A DNA stretch of 64,000 bases. It comes from Heterostelium album PN500 (lineage: Eukaryota; Evosea; Eumycetozoa; Acytosteliales; Acytosteliaceae). The translations under genes were made by a program, and so were the position numbers. The notes beneath the pieces are model-generated. The model searched no databases. It was not told where the DNA came from and saw nothing but the letters and a program-made list of their open reading frames with translations. Where the stretch lies: positions 186,001 to 250,000 of the forward strand of contig NW_008805065.1 in NCBI RefSeq assembly GCF_000004825.1, in the 5' to 3' direction. The first letter of the stretch is position 1. Every line of letters starts with the position of its first letter. Positions 1 to 10,790 of the stretch are shown piece after piece.

Positions 1-688
1 AAAAATAAAAAGTTATCATGATTATGTAACGTTTTTTAATAATCACAATAAAAATAAAAAATAAAGAAAAATAAAAAAATCAAAAAAATAAAAAAATTAA
101 AAAAAATTAGGAACATTTTTTTTTTATTTTTTTTTAAATAAGTTGTTTATATATAGTTATTATTTGTGTTTATATATTATATCTAATTTAATTAGTAGAG
201 TTTTGTTTTTTTTTTTTCTTAGTTGGTAGGTTTTATATATTTAAGATTTTTTTTGTTGGACCCAACAAATTAAATAAAGAATGAATAGATTACAATTCTA
301 TCATTGTGGATCATCACCATCATCAATAGCATTACTAGATTATCTTAGATTACATTGAATTACATTAAACTATTGCAATATGACATACAAACAGCAACTT
401 TACCTACAGATAATACCTTATTTTAACATAAAACAGCAAACACAAAACTCTTTATTTTTTTTTATCATTGACAACACATTCATACATGTGGAACGGAGTG
501 AAATTCGAATCAATCAAACTAGTTTGTTAACATAAATTAAATTTGTTATTTGTGTTGTTAAACAAAAAAAAAAAAAAGAAAAAAAATAGTTTTTTTATTA
601 TTATTAAAAAACAACAATTTATTAATTGTCAATTTTTATTTAAATTTAATTAATATAGAAAATATATAATATAATATAAAAATAGAAA
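1..688. other. Intergenic, 5' flank of PP6 gene
   Basis: A very AT-rich stretch with several A and T runs, including a long A run near 565-590 just upstream of the phosphatase start. I see no reading frame with family character and no RNA gene. It presumably holds the promoter and 5' leader of the gene at 689. Confidence 0.5.
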
Positions 689-1830
689 ATGAGTCTACCT
701 TTGGATGAATGGATTGAAACAGTCAAGCAATGCAAATACTTACCAGAGAATGATTTAAAGAAGTTGTGCGAACGTGTAAAGGACCTCTTGTTGGAAGAGT
801 CCAACGTACAACCAGTACGTAGTCCAGTCACCATCTGTGGTGACATTCACGGTCAATTCTATGATCTCTTGGAACTCTTCAAGACTGGTGGTGAAATTCC
901 AGATACCAACTATGTATTCATGGTAAATATTCTATAAACATATATACATTACAATGTAGTTTACAGATAACTAACTAACAAACAAACAAACAAACTAAAC
1001 AATAACATCATAATCAATAACAACAATAATAATTCAATAATTATTATTAACAGGGTGACTTTGTCGATAGAGGATATTACAGTTTGGAAACATTTACATA
1101 TTTATTGACTTTGAAAGCACGTTATCCAGACAAGATTACTCTCTTGAGAGGAAACCACGAATCTAGACAAATCACTCAAGTCTATGGTTTCTACGACGAA
1201 TGTCAACAAAAGTATGGTAATGCCAATGCCTGGAAGTATTGCACTAGTGTATTCGATTTCCTCACTCTTGCTGCTGTATGTTTTTGAATAACAAATTATT
1301 ATTACTATTAGATGATCTAGGTTTGTTTATTAACAACAATAACGTTATTTATATCTATCTTGTTTCATTATTAGATTATCGATAGTAAAGTACTCTGTGT
1401 ACATGGTGGTCTCTCACCAAAGGTTCGTACTCTCGATCAAATCAGAATTATCTTGAGAAGTCTCGAGATTCCACACGAAGGACCATTCTGTGATTTGATG
1501 TGGTCAGATCCAGAGGAGATCGAACAGTGGCAACCAAGTCCACGTGGTGCCGGTTGGCTGTTTGGTTCAAAGGTCACCCAGGAGTTTCAACACATCAACA
1601 ATCTCGAGCTCATCTGCAGAGCACATCAATTGGTACAAGAGGGTTATAAATACATGTTTGACGAGTCGCTAGTCACCGTTTGGTCCGCACCAAACTACTG
1701 TTATCGTTGTGGTAACGTCGCTTCGATCTTGGCACTCGACGAGAACCTCAACAAGGACTTTAAGATTTTCCAAGCCGTCCAAGAAGAGAGAACCGTTCCA
1801 CCACGTACCACCATGCAATATTTCTTCTAA
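689..1830 (+). CDS. ppp6c: Serine/threonine protein phosphatase 6 catalytic subunit
   Basis: PPP-family metallophosphatase; PP6 works with SAPS-type regulatory subunits in cell-cycle and signalling control. Three exons: 689-922, 1054-1275 and 1375-1830, both introns phase 0 with GT/AG ends. They join to 303 residues, against about 305 for animal PP6. The metal-binding and catalytic motifs are all visible: GDIHGQ in exon 1, GDFVDRG at the start of exon 2, RGNHESR, then HGGLSP and [11 protein letters not shown] in exon 3. The opening [10 protein letters not shown] and the end [11 protein letters not shown] match PP6 better than PP2A or PP4, although the C terminus keeps the PP2A-like final TxxYFx form. 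The ATG at 689 follows an A-rich leader, as is usual in dictyostelids. It is intact, and I am confident of the family and fairly confident of PP6 over PP4. Confidence 0.93.
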
Positions 1831-2736
1831 ACTGTGCGCACAGGTCTCACACTTTTTTTACTATTTTTCTATTTTCAACAACAACAACAACAATTAATAT
1901 TAATATTTGTTTCTGAAAAAAGTTCAAAACTACTTTTTTCTTGTAAACAAAGAATCAAATCAATCACTCCAACTCAACACTCTCTCTCCTCTTTCCACTT
2001 TACTTTTAAAACAGCCTATTTTTTATTTTTTTCAATAGCAACAATACTACAACCAAACAATGCAATAATTATAATAGCAATAGACAGAAAACAACAAATA
2101 TAGGTTTTAATTTATCCATTTTTGTAATATATCTTTATTTATATGAGGATAACAATAATAAATAAAATATTTAAAAACAAAACAAAACATTAACACATGT
2201 TATTTATCATTTTTATTAATTTGATTTCATTTATTTTAAATTGTGATTAAAGATTAAAGACTAAAGACAAAGACAATGCAATTGAAGTTGAACACTGACC
2301 TGGTTGGTTGGTAACTTTTTTAATACCAAGAAAACCACACACAACGTTGCAAATCACAAAACAAGTTACCCCTCAAGAAGTAATAAATCTATTTTTAATT
2401 TTTTGTATTATTTTTTTGATTTTTCTTTGTTTGTTTATCGATTTTTCATTTTATTACTCTTTAATAGCATTATTATTCTATTAGTATTAAGTATTATTTC
2501 TATTACTTGTGCATGATTTTGTGCATGATTGTTTTCGATGATCAATCATCAATAAATCTATCTGAATTTAAACATCAATCTTAAAATTACGACAAAGAAA
2601 TAAAAAAAAGGTAAAGATTTATCTAGAATTTAATGTTTAATAATTATTAAACAATAATGGTTGTTTAAAAACTAATAATAATAATAATATTGAATATATA
2701 AAAGATTAGATATAGATCATGTTTTAGTTAAAAGAA
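1831..2736. other. Intergenic between PP6 and Clu-domain gene
   Basis: Opens with the probable 3' UTR of the phosphatase, which includes a short CAA run at about 1876-1893 and AATAAA-like strings near 2158. The rest is AT-rich promoter DNA for the next gene on the same strand. Small open frames here have no domain character. Confidence 0.45.
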
Positions 2737-5700
2737 ATGGATATTTTACAGCAAATCAATAATAACTTTGGTTTTGATATAGTATTTCCACTAAAAGACT
2801 ATGTATTTGATAACGATAGGTGGGTTATTGTAGCCTCTATTCTGGTTATGGTGACCACTGTAGCGTTGCTGGTTGGTCCTTTAAGATGGTGGTTATTATC
2901 AAACAGAGAGAAGAAACAACAAAAGCTACCACTACAAAAACATCTAAAGAAACATTTACCACAAAAACAACTACAATATCAACAACAACAACTTAAACTA
3001 CAGCAACAACAACAACAATTACCAATTAATCAATTAGCATTGCTACAAGATCCAATACTTAACTTCAATAGAAATCTACAAACCAATAATCATCATCATC
3101 ATCACCACTACGATAACGATGCATCGTTAAACAACAACTTTAACGATATCAATACACTACGCTCGAAAGGCGATATCATAGGTGGTCAACTCAGTAGTGG
3201 TAGTAGTAGTTTAAAGAAGTATAATAATATCAACAACTACAACAACAAAGATATGATGAATAGTAGTATAAATAGTAATAGTAGCGGTAGCAGTAGTGGA
3301 AGCAGTAGTAATGGTATCGATGAAGATGAATTTGATATGGTGGATGGCAGTGAATTGTCAGAGTCTGTACTCTCACAGAGAATCTTTGAAGAGAAGATCA
3401 GAATCAAACAAGCATTGCTAGTGCGTAGAGCCAACATTATCTTACAACCGATGTTAGAACAACAGAAATCGGAGCAACAGAAACCTAGCAGACCAAAGAG
3501 AATCACTGTTGGACGTAAACCATATCATCACCACAACACCTACAGTCTAAACTCTGCCAATCTATTCAACAATGTTAAATCACCGATCATTACATCTGCC
3601 AAAGTAAATCCATCTCTTTACATACCAACCAACGTATATGGCTATTATAAAGAGGAAGGAAATTCCAGTAATACAAGTAAAAATAATAATAATAATAACA
3701 ATAATAATAATAATAATAACAATACGAATAATAGTGATAAAATTAATAATATTGAAAGAATAATAATAACATCTGCAATCTCTTCACCTCCAACATTATC
3801 ATCTTTATTATTAAATGGTGGTAATGCTACCAAATCAGCTGATCTTTTAGTTTTGGAGAACTTTTTAGTAAATAATAATAACAATAATAATAATACTATC
3901 ATTGATGATAATAGTAGTGTTAATATAGATAGTGTATCAGATAGAAAACAATTGGTATCATCAAATTATTCGATGGATTCTGGTATACAGTTGAGATCTG
4001 CAAATGATGGTATAAAGACAAGACAAATGAAAGGTACAGCTGGTGGACAACAACAAGTTGGTAATCATGTTACTTTACAAGATCAGTTGGAAGATGATGA
4101 AATCGATGAGATTGATAATCTCTATAAGAGTAGATTGAATAGTTCAACCAATTCAACAATGTCAATGTCAATGATGGACTATCAACAACAGCAACTACAA
4201 CAGAAACGTGATAGTTATAATCATAGTCATCAACAACAGCAACAGCAACAACCAACAAAGAAATCACAAGTAACTAATTTGTTAGCTGAACAATTTGCAA
4301 CATCCAATGATTCTGTTGCTACCAACAAGAGTTTGGAGGAAGACGAAGAGGAGGATTACTGTGGTAGCGATATCGATGGTGAAGACTTTTCGAGTGTCAA
4401 CATCGATTATAATGAACGATTCCAAGAGATCATGGAGGATCTTCGTAACGTCGATTGTAATGCCTATCAACACGATCGAATTCGAGTGAACAGTCAGTTC
4501 ATCGCCCTCACTCAGGACTTTGTCTATGCCAGTTCAACCTTTGGAAAGGTTATCATATCGGAACGTTATCTTCCGAATAACGAGAAAACCATACCACCTA
4601 TCGATATCGGTGGATTGGCCGGAGGTGACAAGTTTATCGTTCACGGTATCCTCTTTAAGTTTGCCATTGACAAGGAGAATTTCTATGGTAGTGACTATGC
4701 TGCTTCGTGTGTAGCCGGACACGAGTTGAAGGGTTTAATCAATATCTTTAATTTGAATACCGATCTAAGTCTACCATTGATGGCTTTGGTAGATTATCGT
4801 GGTTTTCGTGTGATTGCCATGTCGATTCTCCCGGTGGCTAAAGATACTATTTGCTATGGTTCGAACGACTATGGCATGACCATTCACAACAGCGACAATA
4901 TGTTGTCTGACAGTGTCCAAGAGGTTGCTAGACAACTCAATATTAAATCTCATCATTGTGGTGAGCAGGCTACCTATTTACATTCGCCTGCTGACTTGGA
5001 GGGACATATCGGGTTCGACGGACGACATTATCTCTTGGACTTTGCACGTCTCTTCCCACCAGAGGCACCAAAGAAGGGTATAAAGATGGGTCATCTCTAT
5101 CGGCTGTTGCGTCCAGAGTTTGTGAGAAACTACAAGATGGCGCTCTGCTCTGATTCATTCTCTCGATTCATTCGTGGTCACAAAGATGAGGAGCACAACT
5201 CTGAGACGGTCGACGCAACAATGTATCTGCTAAACACTACTATTCCAGAGTTGGCAGAGGAATTGAATCATGTCGAGCTGAACGGATCCAATATCTACTC
5301 GTTCCCACTGTCAGAGCGACTTCACAAGACTGGCGTCAATATCCGTTATCTCGGTCATGTGAGACGTTTGGTGGAGTCACCCGATATGAAATCATTGATA
5401 TTCGTAGAGATGTGTGCTCGTGTCATCAAACAACAGATCAGACAGAAGCTGCGATACAAGATGAAACAAGCCAAGATTCCTTTGGATGCTCCGTATCGTC
5501 GTTTGATTGTTGCTTATCTCAATCGTGTGCTCGGTGTCAGCGACAAGTCCGATGAATTCTGGGACACCAAGATGAAAAAGTACATCATGAAAAAGTTTGA
5601 TCGTGGTCTCTTTGATGATGAGTTGAATGGCAATTCAATGGTGCTTTCTCTGTTCTCCTTCGAGGACAATCTTACCGATGGTAAATACCTGTTGTTCAAG

Positions 5701-6816
5701 CGAATTCAAAAGATGACAGGACTCAAGTTTACTTCGCGTATCAACGAGGAATTCCAAGACAAACCGAATTGTTGGTTGGAAAGAGGTGAACAGCCGCTGG
5801 ACATCAACGATCTCGAGGAGATTGGCATCCGTGTCAAATACGTTCCATTCATGAACGTCGCTCAGGGCTACCTGTTCAAAGTAAAAGGTGAAATGCTCTT
5901 TGCTAGCGATCCCATTGCCGCTACTCGTTTCTTTAATATGGCACTCGAGAAGTTGGAGACCGCTTTGGAAACCGATCCAAACAATACAAACACTCTCTGT
6001 ACCATGGGTGAAGTGTACACTCATTTGGGTGTGGGTAACTCACTCTCGCTTTCATCGCTAACCTTCTCGCTCGATAATCCATACGTTGCCAAAGCCTATG
6101 AGTATTTGCAACGTGCAATCTTTTCCAATCGTACTCATACAACGAGTTTGTTTAGATTTGCACAGCTGCTGGAGCGTTTGGAAGAGGTCGATCGTGCAGA
6201 GGAATACTATATCTCTGCACTGGAATCGAATCCCAACAACATTGCTTGTCTTCAAGAGTATGGTAATTTCTTGCAGACCGTTCGACACGATCCGATTGCT
6301 GCCGAGCCATTCTTTGTGCGTGTCTCTGAGAACCATCAATATCTACATTTAACCTCGCAGAAACAGAATGAGTTGAATCTCAGAGGATCGTCGGGACTAC
6401 TCAAGGTCAAGCCAAAGTTGAGCGATAGCAACAGCCCGTCGACAAGATCATCGTTAGGAGGTCACTCGAGATCTTCATCTACAAGTTCCGCTTCATCCTC
6501 TGACACCAAATCATCACTCTCAAGTTCCTATCGACTTTCCTTATCACAGACATCACAAACACAATACAACAACAACAGCAACAGCAATAACAACATTGGT
6601 TCTAAATCAACCAGTTTTCTACAAGTACCAAAACTACTCGACAAATCCAAATCTAGCACTCATTTAACAACGCCTACACATCTTTCTTCATCATTTCCTT
6701 CTGTTAAAACTCCAAACTCACCTCCAAACACACCAAGATCACCAAACAACACTTTATTTTCAACCTCTGATCTAAACATTTCACCAATTCAACGACAGAA
6801 ATCTTTTATAACTTAA
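2737..6816 (+). CDS. Clu-domain and TPR-repeat protein with N-terminal membrane anchor
   Basis: Single-exon gene, 1359 residues. Residues about 28-52 form a hydrophobic segment (VIVASILVMVTTVALLVGPL) followed by basic residues, so it is probably an N-terminally anchored membrane protein facing the cytosol. Residues about 55-560 are low complexity, with Gln, Asn, His and Ser tracts. A folded region starts near residue 570. Residues about 600-810 resemble the Clu (clustered mitochondria) domain, with FARLFPPEAP and HLYRLLRPEFV as in CluA/CLUH. Residues about 1050-1190 hold TPR-like helices (ALEKLETALETDPNNTNTL; YEYLQRAIFSN; YYISALESNPNN). The C terminus is Ser-rich. It differs from canonical CluA/CLUH in having a membrane anchor and a long disordered leader, so I do not give it that name. 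Its role is unknown. Upstream lies the PP6 gene on the same strand. Confidence 0.75.
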   Translation: MDILQQINNNFGFDIVFPLKDYVFDNDRWVIVASILVMVTTVALLVGPLRWWLLSNREKKQQKLPLQKHLKKHLPQKQLQYQQQQLKLQQQQQQLPINQLALLQDPILNFNRNLQTNNHHHHHHYDNDASLNNNFNDINTLRSKGDIIGGQLSSGSSSLKKYNNINNYNNKDMMNSSINSNSSGSSSGSSSNGIDEDEFDMVDGSELSESVLSQRIFEEKIRIKQALLVRRANIILQPMLEQQKSEQQKPSRPKRITVGRKPYHHHNTYSLNSANLFNNVKSPIITSAKVNPSLYIPTNVYGYYKEEGNSSNTSKNNNNNNNNNNNNNNTNNSDKINNIERIIITSAISSPPTLSSLLLNGGNATKSADLLVLENFLVNNNNNNNNTIIDDNSSVNIDSVSDRKQLVSSNYSMDSGIQLRSANDGIKTRQMKGTAGGQQQVGNHVTLQDQLEDDEIDEIDNLYKSRLNSSTNSTMSMSMMDYQQQQLQQKRDSYNHSHQQQQQQQPTKKSQVTNLLAEQFATSNDSVATNKSLEEDEEEDYCGSDIDGEDFSSVNIDYNERFQEIMEDLRNVDCNAYQHDRIRVNSQFIALTQDFVYASSTFGKVIISERYLPNNEKTIPPIDIGGLAGGDKFIVHGILFKFAIDKENFYGSDYAASCVAGHELKGLINIFNLNTDLSLPLMALVDYRGFRVIAMSILPVAKDTICYGSNDYGMTIHNSDNMLSDSVQEVARQLNIKSHHCGEQATYLHSPADLEGHIGFDGRHYLLDFARLFPPEAPKKGIKMGHLYRLLRPEFVRNYKMALCSDSFSRFIRGHKDEEHNSETVDATMYLLNTTIPELAEELNHVELNGSNIYSFPLSERLHKTGVNIRYLGHVRRLVESPDMKSLIFVEMCARVIKQQIRQKLRYKMKQAKIPLDAPYRRLIVAYLNRVLGVSDKSDEFWDTKMKKYIMKKFDRGLFDDELNGNSMVLSLFSFEDNLTDGKYLLFKRIQKMTGLKFTSRINEEFQDKPNCWLERGEQPLDINDLEEIGIRVKYVPFMNVAQGYLFKVKGEMLFASDPIAATRFFNMALEKLETALETDPNNTNTLCTMGEVYTHLGVGNSLSLSSLTFSLDNPYVAKAYEYLQRAIFSNRTHTTSLFRFAQLLERLEEVDRAEEYYISALESNPNNIACLQEYGNFLQTVRHDPIAAEPFFVRVSENHQYLHLTSQKQNELNLRGSSGLLKVKPKLSDSNSPSTRSSLGGHSRSSSTSSASSSDTKSSLSSSYRLSLSQTSQTQYNNNSNSNNNIGSKSTSFLQVPKLLDKSKSSTHLTTPTHLSSSFPSVKTPNSPPNTPRSPNNTLFSTSDLNISPIQRQKSFIT

Positions 6817-7340
6817 ATAATAAATGTAAAATAAATAAAATAATAATGTAATATCATACTAATTAATTATCAAAATAAGATGAATGTGTCATTTTTTGGG
6901 CAATTAATGAAAAGAGTTATACAAATTATATATTTCGAACAAGTTGTTAATTGTTTACTTCTAAAAGAGGTATTTAAAACAAATAGGATATAAAGATATA
7001 GAATTAAATTATACAGAAGTGATTGGTGTAATGTGGGTATAAAATTTTAATCTCTAAATTCAAACACAGTAAGTTTTTTAAACTTTAATTGGAAATGATT
7101 TGTGAGATTTTTTTTTAATACCTGATTCTTCTTTATAATAAATAAAGTATAGGGTTATTTTTTCTTTAATTATTGAAATTAATTAAAGTTTTTATTTTGT
7201 TGTTTTTAAATAATAATGGTTCAATTTCATATTTTAATAGACTTTCTACTCTGATTGAAATAGATTGAAATTTCTAAAAGTTGTCTTTTTGTATTTAAAA
7301 GAGTACCTATTAGAGTGTGACAAAAACGAAAATGAAAAAA
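6817..7340. other. Intergenic, Clu/TPR gene to first HssA/B-like gene
   Basis: AT-rich DNA without a credible reading frame. It contains the 3' end of the Clu/TPR gene and upstream DNA of the HssA/B-like gene. Confidence 0.4.
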
Positions 7341-7354
7341 CTATTTAAAGGAAA
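7341..7354 (+). promoter_or_regulatory. Core promoter box of HssA/B-like gene 1
   Basis: The string CTATTTAAAGGA lies about 85 bp upstream of the ATG. The same box, in the same place and followed by an ATTATTATTCATCAAA-like stretch, occurs before two other HssA/B-like genes in this window, and a weaker form stands before the fourth. I read it as a TATA-type element; function is inferred from position and conservation. Confidence 0.6.
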
Positions 7355-7425
7355 TTGAAATAACTATTATTATTCATCAAATAATCAATTCTTACTTAAA
7401 ATTAATTTCAAAACTAAAATCTAAA

Positions 7426-7748
7426 ATGTTAATTAGTAAGTAATTCAAGATATATTTCATATAAATAATAAATTAATATTTTTTAAAATAGAATCATTAA
7501 CCTCACTCGGAAATGTTGGAAACACTTCATCAATGACCAAGAGCTTTGGATCATCAAGTGGAGGTCTTTCTGGTCAATCATCAAACAGTACCGCTTGTTG
7601 TAGCAGTGGTGGAATCAATGTTGGTGTAGGTGCCAATGTCAATCTTGGTTGTGTTGTTGGCACTGTTGAAGGTGTAGTTGGAGGTGTAGTTGGAGGTGTT
7701 CTTGGACTTGTTGGTGGACTCCTCGGAGGGGGAGGTTGTGGCTGTTAA
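7426..7748 (+). CDS. HssA/B-like small glycine-rich protein, copy 1
   Basis: Member of the dictyostelid HssA/B (2C/7E, sigN-like) family of small Gly/Ser/Cys-rich proteins, many of which are developmentally expressed in D. discoideum; their biochemical role is unknown. Two exons: a 10-nt first exon at 7426-7435, an intron with a GTAAGT donor, and exon 2 at 7492-7748, giving 88 residues. The N terminus MLIKSLTSLGNVGNTSS is shared by all four copies here. It is followed by a Ser/Gly segment, ACC, INVGVGANVNLG, Gly/Val repeats and a CGC end. An ATG at 7533 opens a frame in exon 2, but copy 4 lacks it, so the true start is in the tiny first exon. Confidence 0.85.
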
Positions 7749-8427
7749 ATAACCAATATTTATCAAATTAATTTAAATAAATAAAATATTTTATTATTTT
7801 TATTCCAATTGATAGTTCTTTGAACAATATATTTTGTAGATCTGATCTTGATATGATATTATTTATTATCTTATATATTAATTATTTTTCTTATTCTATT
7901 TTATGAAACCTTCTTTCAAAGATTCAAAACATATTGATAAAAATCAACTACCACCAATGAAATAAAATTTTTTTCAATAAACAATAAATTCATAATAATC
8001 TTTGATTTAACAAACAGTATTAATATATCATTTGTTAAATAAGTAATAAAAAGGTGGTTTTGCAAATTTTCAAGAGTTTTGATCAAAGTGGGTTAACCAG
8101 TTTTATTTCAAAACAGTTTTAACAAAATCTGTAGAACCAGAGATTGATTGGAGTTAATTATTTATAAAATATCAAAAGAGTATACGAAATATATATATTT
8201 TATATGTTATTTCAAAATCGAAAATGCATCAAATCAGATGGAATCTGTCAATCTTTTTTAGAGTTATTGCTTAACTTGATAGAATGAATTATTGATTCAA
8301 AATAAAGAATCATTGAAAAATTGTACAATTTGAAGTATTCAAATAATAGTGACTCTTTAAAATTAAAGATCTTTGTTTAGATTATCAACTTTAAACATTT
8401 AGAATCAATTATTATGTGAATAAAAAA
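7749..8427. other. Intergenic between HssA/B-like copies 1 and 2
   Basis: AT-rich, no supported gene. The last part is the upstream DNA of copy 2, which resembles that of copies 1 and 3. Confidence 0.4.
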
Positions 8428-8441
8428 CTATTTAAAGGAGA
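8428..8441 (+). promoter_or_regulatory. Core promoter box of HssA/B-like gene 2
   Basis: CTATTTAAAGGAGAAT about 85 bp before the ATG. The stretch from here to the ATG is almost the same as that of copy 3 on the opposite strand near 29.98 kb, so the two promoters share a recent origin. Confidence 0.6.
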
Positions 8442-8513
8442 ATGAATTTACATTATTATTCATCAAAACATCAAATACTTAATTATCTCTAATTCAAATA
8501 TCTAAAATCTAAA

Positions 8514-8853
8514 ATGTTAATCAGTATGTATTCAAAGATGAAATTTATTTTAAATATAAATGATATTTTGAACAAATTTATCTTAACAAATTTTAAAAAA
8601 AATAGAATCCTTAACCTCACTCGGAAATGTTGGAAACACTTCATCAATGACCAAGAGCTTTGGATCATCAAGTGGAAGTCTTTCTGGTCAATCATCAAAC
8701 AGCACCGCTTGTTGTGGTAGTGGTGGAATCAATGTTGGTGTTGATGTTGATGTCAATCTTGGTTGTGTTGTTGGTGTTGTTGGAGGTGTAGTTGGAGGTG
8801 TTCTTGGTCTTGTTGGTGGTCTTCTCGGTGGTGGTGGTAGATGTAGTTGTTAA
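8514..8853 (+). CDS. HssA/B-like small glycine-rich protein, copy 2
   Basis: Two exons: 8514-8523 (ATGTTAATCA) and 8606-8853, with a GTATGT donor and AT-only intron. The 85-residue product starts with the shared MLIKSLTSLGNVGNTSS and continues with the Ser/Gly segment, ACCGSGG, INVGVDVDVNLGC and Gly/Val repeats to the end RCSC. It is very close to copies 1 and 3 (changes are mainly in the Gly run and last residues). No signal peptide or membrane segment apart from the weakly hydrophobic Gly/Val stretch. Family function unknown. Confidence 0.85.
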
Positions 8854-9130
8854 ATACACAAAATCAATATCGAACGATTCATAATACTAAATAAAACAAT
8901 AATAACATTATTTCAATTATTATTTTCTTGACATTTTTAATGTAATATTGACATATTATTTTATTTTTAGTAAGCACTACTAAATGTTTTTTTTTATAAA
9001 TAAAGTGGTATACATGTTTTATTAAAGTTATATTAAAAGGATGGATTTATCATCAAGTTTTTTTTCGTAGTCTATTTTTTTTCTTTTTAGTTGTTGGTTG
9101 ATTTAATTAATTAGTTAGCAGGTTGGGAAG
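8854..9130. other. Intergenic, HssA/B-like copy 2 to retrotransposon remnants
   Basis: AT-rich, no supported gene. It ends where the base composition changes and the non-LTR retrotransposon remnant begins. Confidence 0.4.
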
Positions 9131-9655
9131 AGAGTTAATTTCATTTACTTGATTAGTTAGTTGGCGTTGGAGTGTTGTTTATTATTTTTAGAATGTTTCT
9201 GTGGATATCGAAGTCAGATATAATAGATTGGTTGGAGAAATCGAGTATTTTGTCATCTTGACTGAATAGAATTGAACTGACATGTTTCAAAATGTGGTAG
9301 ATGATCGCTGTTAGGTCTGATGATTCGTCGAAGAGGTAGAAGTGAGTAGTAGTTTACAACTGTCTTGTTTGATGTATGCCATACCAGGAAGTGATCTTGA
9401 GTGTATGTGAGGATATCTTGTTATGTCTGATCTGGTTACGCCAGCTTTGGTAGTATGGAGAATAGACGTCTTGATTTGCAATTACTCTATTTAGTATCCA
9501 TATGTGTTGAGCGTCATTTCGTAGTTTCATATCCCACAATGAAATACCACCATTTTTCCAATGATGTACTGCTCTGGAGAGTGTCATTGTATTCTTAAAT
9601 GATTTAGCATCGGATGACCATAGGAACCAAGTGATTATTTGTATGTTGATAAAGA
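9130..9655 (-). mobile_element. Non-LTR retrotransposon (LINE) remnant, 3' part of RT ORF
   Basis: Read on the - strand from about 9655 down, a frame encodes a segment typical of what follows the reverse transcriptase core in LINE ORF2 proteins: ITWFLWSSDAKSF, then WKNGGISLWDMKLRNDA and a Trp-rich tail. Coding character continues in another frame down to about 9135 (THFYLFDESSDLTAIIYHI), so the copy carries at least one frameshift and no longer codes for a whole protein. The 5' side abuts a pure T tract (9658-9679). Assignment to a named family (TRE or other dictyostelid NLTR) would need a search. Confidence 0.65.
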
Positions 9656-9692
9656 TTTTTTTTTTTTTTTTTTTTTTTTAAAATTTATTACT

Positions 9693-9707
9693 GATAGTCA
9701 AGGTGTA
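9693..9707 (+). repeat. 15-bp direct repeat, copy a
   Basis: GATAGTCAAGGTGTA occurs here and again, same strand, at 10531-10545. Both lie in the retrotransposon graveyard, so they may mark two overlapping copies of one element. Confidence 0.6.
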
Positions 9708-9869
9708 TTTTTTTTTTATATAACTAATGTGGTCATGTTTTATTTAAAGTGGTTGAAAGAGGTATTTAAAATTGGAGAAGGAGGGTTGTACCGCTCAATA
9801 GAACGCTGTATTTTTGATTAATATTCCACCCACCGGTTTACTTTCATGCTTGATTTATCCTTAAAAAGA

Positions 9870-10290
9870 TGTATTTGATCCACGTCATACGATTCTCCCA
9901 CATTCCACGATTTGATGGCTTCTATCTACGTTGACAAGGCGTATGATTAGCTGTTAAATCGTTAAGGAGTGTGTCTATTCTCGATTGTTGATCGCTGCTA
10001 TATCCATTAAGTACTGGTATCTGTTCACTCTCACCCGACTAAGAGCGAATACCAATGTGAATAGTATGACATACTGATGGATACCATATCCTCTATCCCG
10101 TCTGAGGTGTAAATGATTGATTGTTATCATTTGCCAGCGTAGGTTCGAAAGACATCTCAGACCATGATATCGATCTCGCCAATCTACATGATTCCCAGCA
10201 CACTATAAGAACCACTTTTTTGTGTAGCGCAGTCACAAGAGGGCGAAGTCATCCCAACGGACTAGAATAGCAGAATGTAAGATGACAGTG
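9870..10290 (+). mobile_element. Non-LTR retrotransposon (LINE) remnant, EN/RT pieces, opposite strand
   Basis: On the + strand near 9918-9957 the frame reads LMASIYVDKAYD, which matches the reverse transcriptase motif A region of LINEs (DxxKAYD, catalytic Asp). Near 10155-10200 another open stretch reads KDISDHDIDLANL, resembling the SDH motif at the end of the APE-type endonuclease domain. Several stops interrupt the frames. The DNA is visibly GC-richer than its surroundings. The order RT then EN is the reverse of an intact element, so this is either two fragments or a rearranged copy. It points against the - strand fragment at 9130-9655. Confidence 0.5.
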
Positions 10291-10401
10291 ACGTTCTACG
10301 ATTTCTAAAAAATTTGTAAAAAATGAAAAAAAAAGTGAAAAATTTATTAATAAAAACGAGTGATGATTGCAAAAAAAGGCTTTATGTTAAAAAAGTAAAA
10401 A

Positions 10402-10790
10402 TCAACTTAACAATGAACAATGCTGTGATTGAACAAATATAATTTTTACCATACAAAAGTGACTAATGTTTTTATATACAGATAAATAAATAAATATATA
10501 CTCAACTAATTGAGAGAAAAAACAAAAGCCGATAGTCAAGGTGTAGAGCTTGATATCACCCCACAGTTCGTGTTTAATAAAGATAGAAAGGCGAAAAAAA
10601 ACGAGTTTGAGGTTTAGTTCCTGCACTTCGATTGGTAGATATTTGATTGTGATCTGCGCACTACAGTCGGCTCCGAATTTTTGCCTGTTCTGTTGCCAGC
10701 CTTGAGCCACATCCGGTATTTAGAAACCTGGGATCCAGTCTCTTACGAAACCAGCCACATGTTTGTCAACCACTTGCGTCAGGCAATCAG
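10402..10790 (-). mobile_element. Probable further LINE-like remnant
   Basis: On the - strand, about 10780-10710 reads VVDKHVAGFVRDWIPG, reminiscent of the QxGFxxGR segment just before RT motif A, followed after a stop by a 102-codon open frame (WQQNRQKFGADCSAQI then a Leu/Phe-rich part). The match is short and the rest is unrecognised, so it may be part of the same scrambled element or something else. Composition resembles the neighbouring remnants at its higher-numbered end. Confidence 0.35.
10531..10545 (+). repeat. 15-bp direct repeat, copy b
   Basis: Second copy of the 15-mer seen at 9693-9707. See that entry. Confidence 0.6.

Noticed and set aside
3237-3902. Leu-rich - strand frames inside the Clu/TPR gene
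   Set aside because: They are reverse readings of Asn/Ser/Gln codon tracts and give artificial hydrophobic proteins.
9918-9957. RT motif considered as part of an LTR or DIRS-type element
   Set aside because: The companion segment after the RT (GGISLWDMKLRNDA) and the SDH motif are of LINE type, and no terminal repeats were seen.
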